Shown in pieces: positions 8,174-14,758 of a stretch of 64,000 nucleotides of DNA. Made by a program: the position numbers and the translations under genes. Under the pieces are notes generated by a model. The model did no database searches and had not been told where the DNA came from. It saw nothing but the letters and a program-made list of their open reading frames with translations. Each line of letters starts with the position of its first letter. The first letter of the stretch is position 1. Source of the DNA: JAGVPT01 sp964439265 (GTDB lineage Bacteria > Bacteroidota > Ignavibacteria > UBA10030 > UBA8401); assembly GCA_964439265.1 (NCBI GenBank), contig CAYTOA010000001.1, positions 1 through 64,000 of the forward strand, in the 5' to 3' direction.

Positions 8174-8434
8174 AGACTGAATTGTCTTCTCCAAATTGGC
8201 CAGCATTTTTCTTACCGCCACATTCTGTTTGTCGGCACTCATTGTAACACAAATTGAATCAAGTTCGCTATCCATCTTAACAAGCGCTGTTCTAATTTCG
8301 AAGGGAATATCAGTTTCCAAAACCGCAATATATCCTGCGAGGGTCTTTTGTAATTCTTCGATCGCGATTTTATGGTCGAGATATTGATAAAAACTTTGAA
8401 AGATTGGATCTATTTGCGGCACAAATTTATTCAA
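8165..8434 (-). CDS. Small helical protein, unknown function
   Basis: 89 residues, no signal peptide or membrane span, predicted all-helical (FYQYLDHKIAIEELQKTLAGYIAVLETD..., RKMLANLEKTIQSAA). The reading frame begins with TTG at 8434 (NKFVPQIDP); no ATG fits, so the start is uncertain. The stop codon is embedded in the right core of attC-like site 8. No family recognised; the size and heptad-like pattern would fit an immunity or antitoxin-like protein, but nothing shows this directly. Confidence 0.55.
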   Translation of the reverse strand: MNKFVPQIDPIFQSFYQYLDHKIAIEELQKTLAGYIAVLETDIPFEIRTALVKMDSELDSICVTMSADKQNVAVRKMLANLEKTIQSAA

Positions 8435-8530
8435 GGATTATGACCTGAGTCTTTGTTTTGGGAAACTCTTGAGACAATTCGCGTTCTATTCAGCCGCCGA
8501 TCAAAATGGTTGATGTATTGATGGTGATTT

Positions 8531-8914
8531 CTGCCGCCAACGGTCCCGAACTACCGCTAATCACGAAATTCGCGAAGCGATCTGCCGAAGGGATCGCTTC
8601 GCGACCTACGGGAGATGCCTTTGGTAAAATCCGCGGGACAGGTAACCTGCGGCAACGAACAGTTAGTTCCATGCAGCTCGTTGCGCTGACGTACCTGCTG
8701 ATCATACCATTTCCGGCGTACTGCCGCGCGGCGAAATCGCCGACGACTGGTTCCAGCCTTTCCAGACGCTTCACCGTCGGGATCAACCCCAAAGGGGTCC
8801 TCCGAAGGAATCTGGCAAAGTCATCCCGTTCGGACTTCGGAGCTTCGGGAGTTGTCGGGCGTTTTTTGCGAAGACCCCGCGCTTTCCCGCGGGGGAGCGA
8901 GTGGTTAGAATGCA
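8531..8914 (-). repeat. attC-like site 9 (composite, ~385 bp)
   Basis: Left end CTGCCGCCAACGGTCCCGAA, right end GCGGGGGAGCGAGTGGTTAG. It holds every module seen elsewhere in order: hairpin 'gcgaagcgatctgccgaagggatcgcttcgc', 'gcgggacaggtaacctgcggcaacg', 'ctgctgatcataccatt', 'gcgcggcgaaatcgccgacg', 'cgcttcaccgtcgggatc' and CCAAAGGGGTCCTCCGAAGG. It is the longest copy and can serve as the reference for the family. Confidence 0.65.
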
Positions 8915-8938
8915 CGCGGTGGTCAGCCTGTGTCGTCA

Positions 8939-9340
8939 TCATTCTTTCCGGTTAGCCGGTGGTAGTTCTCCATGTTGCTTATCATATTCATTGAGAAGTG
9001 AACTCTCAAGAGCCTGACCGTCATCGGCCGAAGGTGTAAGAGTATACGATATCTTTAATCCAGGGTGCAAGTGAAGGATTCCGTTCATTCTCTTATTTGC
9101 ATTTTGTGTCGGTCCTGGATGGAAATACTCTAAGATTCTTCCTCGCAAACCATTCTCGCCGCTTGCTGAGCCGATGTAGACAATATCGGATTCTCCAACA
9201 AAGCGACCGAACGAGACGTCGTTTATGATGACATAAACCCCGTTGAAGGTCGGCAAACCACTAGACAATGTGGGTTCTGCTTTAAGATTGAAACTTTGCC
9301 ATCGCTCGAATCCTTTTCGACTGAGAGTATTGCTGTCCAT
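8939..9340 (-). CDS. GIY-YIG nuclease-like protein
   Basis: 133 residues, cytoplasmic. GVYVI at about 34-38 and VYIGSA at about 53-58 match the paired 'GIY' and 'YIG' strands. They are followed by GLRGRILEYFH (conserved Arg) and LESSLLNEYDKQHGELPPANRKE (catalytic-type Glu and the terminal Asn motif). This is a compact single-domain GIY-YIG endonuclease like those carried by mobile elements. The residue set looks complete, so it may be active. The start at 9340 lies about 60 bp from the next repeat remains. Single-gene cassette context. Confidence 0.85.
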   Translation of the reverse strand: MDSNTLSRKGFERWQSFNLKAEPTLSSGLPTFNGVYVIINDVSFGRFVGESDIVYIGSASGENGLRGRILEYFHPGPTQNANKRMNGILHLHPGLKISYTLTPSADDGQALESSLLNEYDKQHGELPPANRKE

Positions 9341-9507
9341 TGATCACCCTCCTTCACGATAGATATAAGATTGTTACGTTTAGTTAGACAATGAGTACTT
9401 CGTGCGTTCTTACGGTCCGGGGCCAAACTTCGGCGACGTGCGAAATTTTCGTTGTCGTTCGCCGCACGAACATTGATAAATACTTTTCTAAATCCGCTGC
9501 GCATCGC

Positions 9508-9712
9508 GCGGCAAAGTTAGTTGGTAAATCTGCACAAACCTTCGCACTACGACTGCTTCGTAATTCATTTTGGCTGTAAACATAGCTCCCAACTATGATT
9601 GCCCGGTAAGTTCCCGTAGAAGATGATACTACTTTCTCGCAGATATTGCAATGAGATACTCTAACTGCTTATAGATTCATGCCTTTACAACCTCAGATCG
9701 AAAATTGACTTG
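9508..9712 (-). repeat. ORF-poor cassette unit, copy 2
   Basis: Diverged duplicate of 5425-5625. The central part (CATAGCTCCCAACTATGATT through ATATTGCAATGAGATA) is nearly identical; the flanks drift. The minus-strand mini-ORF reads MFTAKMNYEAVVVRRFVQIY and stops after about 32 residues; copy 1 stays open longer because it runs into its neighbouring repeat. Duplication within one array is common in large integrons. Confidence 0.6.
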
Positions 9713-9750
9713 CCGACAACATCTCTTTCTTAGCCAAGCGAGATTTTATT

Positions 9751-9857
9751 TGCTGCCCTACGCACCCGAGCTCCCGCCAATCACTTCGTGAGATGTCGAG
9801 CGTTCTTTGCGAAGATACCGCGATTTCCTGCGGGCAGCGAGAGGTCAGACGAGGATA
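9751..9857 (-). repeat. attC-like site 10 (short)
   Basis: Left end TGCTGCCCTACGCACCCGAG, right end TGCGGGCAGCGAGAGGTCAG. At about 107 bp, without the inner modules, this copy has the size of a classical attC site. It lies next to the stop of the PQQ-like propeller gene. Confidence 0.65.
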
Positions 9858-9873
9858 AAGGATTCATTTGATC

Positions 9874-11100
9874 CTATTCAATGACGAATAATTGTTTCGT
9901 CGTGGGGTTATAATCGGAATGCGGGAACAATAGATAACCATCTTTCGTGAGGCTTGGCCCGGCTTCTTTAACATAGGCGCTAAGAGTTAACGTCCAGAGT
10001 ACTTTTCCCATGTTGCTGACAGCCTGCACATCATAATTTTGAAGGTCATTTGATGTTTCTATGAAGATGGTTCCCTGTGCATCGCACACAAGGTGCGTTT
10101 GTTGATCAAGCCAGTGGACCGGAACACTCCAACGTTTTTTCCCCATATTGTCTACCGAATTCAAACTGTCATACGAAAGATAGGCGATGTTGCCATTGGG
10201 ATCAATTGTCACGTTCCAATTTGATATGGTGGCAATTCGCCAACGTACGGTCCCGGATGAAGAAATGGACATGAGGTAACTGCCAAAGTAAGAATAAACA
10301 TTTCCGTCAACATCAACACTAATCGCTCCGCTTTGATTGGCACCTAATGAATCTGATCGCAGTATTTCGCCGCCGGTGTTCAGTACATACAAGGATTGTT
10401 GTGCGGTACTTCCTCCGACGTAGAAGCGGCTTCCATCCGGAGCAAAACTTATGGTTTCTTCAGCATCCCATCTGAAATATCCCATTGGTGCGGAGCGTTG
10501 CCAAAGAATATTCCCTGACTTGTTGATTGCGTACAACGTTCCATTTATTGTGATGACATATATGGTCCCATTGAGATCAATTGCGCATGATTTAAGGAAT
10601 ATTGCATCATCGAGTTGAGTATGCCAGTAAAGAGTGCCATCGTTACGAAAGGCAGAGATACCATCATATACGCCAACATAGATGATACCGTTGGCATCGA
10701 CAAACGGCGGACTATAGTTCGGTCGATGAATCCCGATAAATGCTTTCCAAAGATGCGTGCCATTCAGAGTGATCGCATACAAGTTAGAGTCCGACGCAAT
10801 ATAGAACACGCTGTCCGAAGCCGTTACGAGATCAGTGGTGTACTGATTCATCGGAATTGAATACTTCACTTCCCCTTTTATTGGCCCAATAAATGAACTT
10901 CTTCCGGTGCATTGAGCATCATGGAGAGCCTTAGGCCATGCTGATCCCGCCAACGATCTCCAAGGAATGTCGTATTGAGGTTTGATAACGTAGTGGATTG
11001 AATCTGTCGCCGTTGTAGGCCCTGTTGGCGCATGAGCCGATTTTGAACAACCCGGAGCCATGAGAATTGCATAACAAGTAATGAGGAAATAGTATTTCAT
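9874..11100 (-). CDS. PQQ-like beta-propeller lipoprotein
   Basis: 408 residues with a lipoprotein signal (MKYYFLITCYAILMAPGC, lipobox APGC). The body is a run of propeller blades of the PQQ/BamB type: 'DSVFYIASDSNLYAITLNGTHLWK', 'GIIYVGVYDGISAFRNDGTLYWHTQ', 'GTIYVITINGTLYAINKSGNILWQR', 'SRFYVGGSTAQQSLYVLNTGGEILR', 'GNVYSYFGSYLMSISSSGTVRWR'. About seven repeats fit one propeller. Cofactor ligands of true quinoproteins are not evident, so a binding or scaffold role at the outer membrane is more likely. The start codon is only 10 bp from the neighbouring repeat. Confidence 0.85.
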   Translation of the reverse strand: MKYYFLITCYAILMAPGCSKSAHAPTGPTTATDSIHYVIKPQYDIPWRSLAGSAWPKALHDAQCTGRSSFIGPIKGEVKYSIPMNQYTTDLVTASDSVFYIASDSNLYAITLNGTHLWKAFIGIHRPNYSPPFVDANGIIYVGVYDGISAFRNDGTLYWHTQLDDAIFLKSCAIDLNGTIYVITINGTLYAINKSGNILWQRSAPMGYFRWDAEETISFAPDGSRFYVGGSTAQQSLYVLNTGGEILRSDSLGANQSGAISVDVDGNVYSYFGSYLMSISSSGTVRWRIATISNWNVTIDPNGNIAYLSYDSLNSVDNMGKKRWSVPVHWLDQQTHLVCDAQGTIFIETSNDLQNYDVQAVSNMGKVLWTLTLSAYVKEAGPSLTKDGYLLFPHSDYNPTTKQLFVIE

Positions 11101-11110
11101 ATGAGTTGCC

Positions 11111-11166
11111 TTTGTGCGAAGACCCCGGGCGTTCCCGCAGGGAGCGAGTGGTTAGGCACCACCGGC
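11111..11166 (-). repeat. attC-like site 11 (right half)
   Basis: Short copy with TTGTGCGAAGACCCCGGGCG, then GCAGGGAGCGAGTGGTTAGG and CACC, giving a perfect GCCTAAC core on the gene strand. It fills the gap between two lipoprotein genes. Confidence 0.6.
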
Positions 11167-11170
11167 GGAC

Positions 11171-11842
11171 CTATTTTATGACTACGCCCCATTCCGTAAC
11201 CGCAAATCCCTTTCTTTCAAATTTTGGAACTGTCGGTTTAGGAATTGCTAATTCACTTTTTGTGGACCCTTCAACAACATAATATAGACGCAGTACATTA
11301 TCGGGCGGCGGAGATATTGTGAGCTTGATAACCCTATTAATGTCGCTTGAGAACTGCGGATAAATAATGAAATAAGAATAATCTATCAGCCTGGGAATCC
11401 AATAATCGAGAAAATCGTTTATTTCACGCTCACTAAATCCCGCTTCAGAAAGATTGGCACGAAAGAACATTGAAAGCGAATCTCTACTGACGATCCAGCC
11501 GGAATGATATTGATATGCGTCAGGAGTTCGACTCTCATAAAAGAGATAATCATATGTATTATCTATTTTTCCTGTCGGCTCCACTTCCACTTGCCATCCA
11601 TCCCAATATGCCGGGATCGACTGGATTACATTACCTCCCAGCGGAAAATCCAATTGTACCGAAACTCGTAATTGTGCTTTAGGGTAAATGTAAATATTGG
11701 GTTCATAGACAACCACGCCTCCATCGTGAAAGCTTGAATCCGCTGGTTCCGTTGGCGTGGAGGACTGGTTTTTACAGCCCAAGGAAATGGATAGCAAAAG
11801 GGCAATTGTAATGAGAACAATTACTGTGAGTTTGATTTTCAT
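11171..11842 (-). CDS. Lipoprotein of unknown function
   Basis: 223 residues from the ATG at 11842; the frame is open further upstream but that part translates the flanking repeat. Lipoprotein signal KIKLTVIVLITIALLLSISLGC, lipobox SLGC. The mature protein starts with a Ser/Thr/Pro linker (KNQSSTPTEPADSS). It then has 'VVVYEPNIYIYPKAQLRVSVQLDFPLGGNVIQSIPAYWDGW' and a helix 'FSEREINDFLDYWIPRLIDYSYFIIYPQF'. 'PNIYIYP...V.V.L...GG' recurs in proteins of unknown function. Gene-repeat-gene order on both sides makes it a cassette gene. Confidence 0.75.
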   Translation of the reverse strand: MKIKLTVIVLITIALLLSISLGCKNQSSTPTEPADSSFHDGGVVVYEPNIYIYPKAQLRVSVQLDFPLGGNVIQSIPAYWDGWQVEVEPTGKIDNTYDYLFYESRTPDAYQYHSGWIVSRDSLSMFFRANLSEAGFSEREINDFLDYWIPRLIDYSYFIIYPQFSSDINRVIKLTISPPPDNVLRLYYVVEGSTKSELAIPKPTVPKFERKGFAVTEWGVVIK

Positions 11843-11863
11843 ATACGTAATCTCTTTTCTATG

Positions 11864-11932
11864 TTGTCTAACGGATCCGAGTGTTTTTTGCGAAGACCCC
11901 GCGCTTTCCCGCGGGGAGCAAGCGGTGAGCTG
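11864..11932 (-). repeat. attC-like site 12 (short, 69 bp)
   Basis: Left core GTCTAAC (RYYYAAC), then GGATCCGAGTG, TTTTTTGCGAAGACCCCGCG, right end GCGGGGAGCAAGCGGTGAGC. Its size is that of an ordinary attC. The next start codon (11842) is 22 bp away and the next stop (11937) about 5 bp away. Confidence 0.65.
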
Positions 11933-11936
11933 GCAT

Positions 11937-12287
11937 TCACTTAAGCATATGAATAAAGATCGCTGTTGCAATAATGAGTTCAAAATAAATTGGCGTTATG
12001 TTGTCTACGACGGAAAGACGACTGATACGAGATATTGGAACATTCACGTTAACTCGTTTAATAGAATCATTCTTCATATACATACCGCGGCCGGAGATGC
12101 AGTAGTTTGAATCTATTGTCCAATTGCGGGCAATCGTACATTTGCTGCTATCAAGCATCGTAAGCTCAACTTGCTCTTCATAATGCTTGCTATATTCATT
12201 TGGACTTACGGTTGTCACGCATCCGGTAAATACAATTGCCATAATGGGGAACCGCAGAATAGCTAATAAGGCCCGACTTGAGTTCAT
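11937..12287 (-). CDS. Small lipoprotein, unknown function
   Basis: 116 residues from the ATG at 12287 (MNSSRALLAILRFPIMAIVFTGC). The lipobox FTGC gives a mature protein from Cys. Middle: EEQVELTMLDSSKCTIARNWTIDSNYCISGRGMY with two cysteines; C-terminus a hydrophobic stretch IYFELIIATAIFIHMLK that could be a membrane anchor. Charged turn-rich beta strands 'KRVNVNVPISRISRLSVVD' precede it. No family recognised. Short leader (18 bp) to the attC-like site on its upstream side. Confidence 0.7.
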   Translation of the reverse strand: MNSSRALLAILRFPIMAIVFTGCVTTVSPNEYSKHYEEQVELTMLDSSKCTIARNWTIDSNYCISGRGMYMKNDSIKRVNVNVPISRISRLSVVDNITPIYFELIIATAIFIHMLK

Positions 12288-12304
12288 GGTAATTGGATAA
12301 TATT

Positions 12305-12520
12305 GCATGCTAACGTACCCGAGCTCCCGCTAAGAAGCGGCGGGACAGGTAACCTGCGGCAACGTACTACACTTTGTTTGTTGCCCGGCGCGCGAACATT
12401 GATAGATAAACTTACCAAGTTGGTAGCTCCTCGCTCGGCGAAATCGTCGACCGCCGGTTCCAGCCTGTCCCGACGTTTCACCGTCGGGATCAGGTTGAGC
12501 GACTGGTTAGGGCGGAGCAT
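12305..12520 (-). repeat. attC-like site 13
   Basis: Left TGCTAACGTACCCGAGCTCC, then 'aagaagcggcgggacaggtaacctgcggcaacg', 'gcgcgcgaacattgatagataaactta', 'tagctcctcgctcggcgaaatcgtcgaccg', 'gtttcaccgtcgggatcagg', right end GAGCGACTGGTTAGGGCGGA. Last clear site of array A. Confidence 0.65.
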
Positions 12521-12625
12521 TGTCGTATGAGAGCTAGCATTGGATCATTCTCAATTGGATGTTTGAAAACCTAAATCGGTTTCAAGAAAAATGATTAGCC
12601 TTCATTTAAACAGAATCGGTCAGTT

Positions 12626-13666
12626 TTACTCTCCTTGTGCGGGCACGAACTGAACATCGCAATTATTGTTTGGAATATTTATTAGGAAATGATAGTCGTA
12701 GGGAAGCCCAGGATACACCGTTGCTGTAGGAAAACAGATATACCCATTAACACTTTGATTTGGAAAAACTGTATTCTTTCGTAATAACCCCTCACTGATG
12801 CTTCCACTATACAAATCATACCAGTAGGATGTTGATGCTATTGATTGGTTGGTCCTATCTCTGACCACTGCCTGTTTCTCGCTCTTGTCGTTGACAGTTG
12901 ATTGTATAGTCTCTCCCGACGCGGTTTTGGTTGCGATGGTTGTGGGTCTTGTTGATATTTCTTCTAGCGCACCACCGATTGCAGTAGTTATATTCGCCAT
13001 AAGTTTTTGGTTGTCAATATTGTTCAAGATAACTGCTGGTTTTTCTGGTGAGAGTGTAAACTTTGTGATATGTTCATCTCCTCTAGTTTCTAAATCTTCA
13101 ATATTAATGTTCGCTCCCAATTTAATCAGTAATAAGCTTCTCGAATTTAAATTAATAAATAAATAGTCCGATTGTGTTTGTCCAACCCAATATGCGAGTA
13201 TTTTTGCATCATTTACAGTGAGGTTAACTCGCTTGCGCAATTCCTCTGGGTAAAGAAATATTTGATTTGAAGGATTAATGCATGACTTTATTAGTGCGGC
13301 AAGCGTATCGTTAGCTTTAGCTTGCACAGGAGAATGGTCGAATACGAATTGGAACATTTCTGATGGTTGCAACAAGAAGGGAGCCTCTGAGTTGTTATTG
13401 CAAAGTAGCCACACTCGAAAATAGGGTTCGCCGCCAATCGATGCTTGGTCAAGGAGACATAAAAAAGAAAAGTCAGCTGTCCTTACGGCTGCTATCGCCT
13501 GACCTTTTGAGTAGATGCATTTTACATTCTCTGTTTCTATCGGGACATAAAGGGTTGGAATAATCACTGGTGCACATCCATAAAGTAATAAGATGCAAAG
13601 CGCAAAAGAGGCGACAGAAAAGGTGTTAATGATTTTGACGGTTTTATGTAAATAGCGAGTTCTCAT
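12626..13666 (-). CDS. Lipoprotein of unknown function, AT-richer than neighbours
   Basis: 346 residues. Lipoprotein signal with lipobox LYGC at about 28-31 (VASFALCILLLYGCAPV). The mature protein includes 'VRTADFSFLCLLDQ', 'FRVWLLCNNNSEAPFLLQPSEMFQFVFD' (a beta-sandwich-like part), a helix LMANITTAIGGALEEI, and a C-terminal 'YPGLPYDYHFLINIPNNNCDVQFVP'. The gene is noticeably richer in A+T than its neighbours, which hints at separate origin. No family recognised. It sits at the right end of array A, 105 bp from the last clear attC-like site. Confidence 0.7.
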   Translation of the reverse strand: MRTRYLHKTVKIINTFSVASFALCILLLYGCAPVIIPTLYVPIETENVKCIYSKGQAIAAVRTADFSFLCLLDQASIGGEPYFRVWLLCNNNSEAPFLLQPSEMFQFVFDHSPVQAKANDTLAALIKSCINPSNQIFLYPEELRKRVNLTVNDAKILAYWVGQTQSDYLFINLNSRSLLLIKLGANINIEDLETRGDEHITKFTLSPEKPAVILNNIDNQKLMANITTAIGGALEEISTRPTTIATKTASGETIQSTVNDKSEKQAVVRDRTNQSIASTSYWYDLYSGSISEGLLRKNTVFPNQSVNGYICFPTATVYPGLPYDYHFLINIPNNNCDVQFVPAQGE

Positions 13667-13759
13667 TGTGTCTCCTTCCGTTTCTTGAGGAATTCTTTGT
13701 GCCGGATAGGCCTCAGCCTTTTATGAGTAGAATGCGTGCGTCCTCACTACGCTTAGATT

Positions 13760-13945
13760 GCACGTAGAAGGTATGTATTGATATTCAGTATGTAATACTG
13801 CGTCGCGCAGGTATGTGTCGAGATCCAATATGGTATGCAGCTTCTCGCAGACATGTCTTCAAATTCAATACTTGTACTGCACCCGCAGGTATGTGTTCTC
13901 GATCGATACGAACTGCTGCTCCCCGCAGGAAGATATAATATATGA
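13760..13945. repeat. Degenerate 39-40 bp tandem repeat, ~4.7 units
   Basis: Units start at 13760, 13800, 13840, 13879 and 13918 (40, 40, 39 and 39 bp, then partial). Each begins GC-N4-6-CGCAGGTATGT and continues GAGATTCAATATG-like to ACT. The CTGC at the end of one unit pairs with the GCAG of the next, so each junction can form a small hairpin (CTGC-loop-GCAG). The whole unit is repeated, with no unique spacer. Confidence 0.75.
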
Positions 13946-14269
13946 GGGATGGACGGTTGGTTTAAGAGCGCCCCCCTCCGGTGCAAAACTACAGCTAATC
14001 AGTTACAGATGCAACAGCCCAGATATGGAGAATCGTCGGATCCACTCGCGCTCAAAAACGTCTTGATAAACTAATTGACCGGCAACGTCCAAAACCGTAT
14101 CATAGCACTCAACCCAATACACAGCTACAATCTAAACAGGGAAATCCGCTACCCATACCCCTGATCATCCCGCACCCTGACATTTCTATTAAGCTACAAC
14201 ACCGGCATGACATCGGATTCTGTTGTCTTCTTATCAAGCCATTTTGGGATTCCCGCAATAAATGGACTC

Positions 14270-14606
14270 AGCCTGATCGAATCATTACAGCATCAAATCC
14301 AGGATAAGTAACGCCTGCGACGATCTCTTCCGCATCCTTCACTGACTGCATCAACCCAGTCTTCAGGGTCTCAGCGTTCTAAACTTTTTCCGGTTCAACA
14401 ACATTGACGGGAATCGAAGCCTCACCTTGAACTTGCTGATCATCATTGTCTTGGCTCTTCGATATGTTTTGGATGAAGAGATTACTGCGGCGGACCTGCG
14501 TGAACACATTGATGCCGGGATTCCATGTGCGTGAATGAACCCATGGATCTTCAGCAGACTTCTCAATCGGAGGCCCCTCCCTGCTGTGTTGACAAATGGA
14601 GTTCAC
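14270..14606 (-). pseudogene. Possible gene remnant
   Basis: On the minus strand protein-like text appears in one frame but is broken by stops: 'NPGINVFTQVRRSNLFIQNI...EASIPVNVVEPEKV' then stop, then 'NAETLKTGLMQSVKDAEEIVAGVTYPGFDAVMIRSG' then stop. The composition looks coding rather than random, but no family is recognised and no start is seen. It could also be chance. Confidence 0.25.
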
Positions 14607-14758
14607 GACCGTATCTTATTATCGCTAGGGGAAGTCTTTCAATCGATAATAAGCTCTTGGCCTCCCGAACGGGCGGTCGCTTTTCTCCCCCGATCATCAA
14701 GCTTTTGGGAAGAGAAGAGTTCGCCCGCCGGATCCCGATCGAATAACAAAATCGAATT

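Larger units (their letters stand above)
9341..9873. other. Gene-free stretch: repeat relic, ORF-poor cassette copy 2, attC-like site
   Basis: No ordinary gene. From left to right it holds a decayed repeat (around 9400-9510, with 'gtgcgaaattttcgttgtcg' and CGCGCGGCAAAGTTAGTTGG), the second copy of the ORF-poor unit (9508-9712) and an attC-like site (9751-9857). Confidence 0.6.
141..12520 (-). mobile_element. Cassette array A (CALIN-like run of attC-like sites)
   Basis: Run of about thirteen gene-plus-repeat units, all genes on the minus strand and all repeats in one orientation. Read on the gene strand each clean repeat starts with an RYYYAAC-like core (GCCTAAC, ACCTAAC) close to the stop codon of one gene and ends with a GTTRRRY-like core (GTTAGGC) shortly before the start codon of the next. 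That is the layout of integron gene cassettes. The cargo is small, unrelated and mostly unknown, with DUF1801, VOC, GIY-YIG and NTF2-like proteins that are also typical cassette cargo. No integron integrase is in the window, so the term CALIN (attC cluster lacking an integrase) would apply. The alternative is a dispersed structured repeat that settles between genes; the fixed orientation and register argue against that but do not exclude it. Confidence 0.6.
13667..14758. other. 1.1-kb gene-free stretch
   Basis: No complete gene found on either strand. It holds a 40-bp tandem repeat (13760-13945) and, at about 14270-14600 on the minus strand, broken coding-like stretches. It ends at the start of the ABC-F gene. 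No obvious Shine-Dalgarno or sigma-type promoter could be fixed before that gene. Confidence 0.5.

Noticed and set aside
13760..13945. CRISPR array
   Set aside because: The full 40-bp unit is repeated without unique spacers, copies are degenerate, and no cas genes are nearby.
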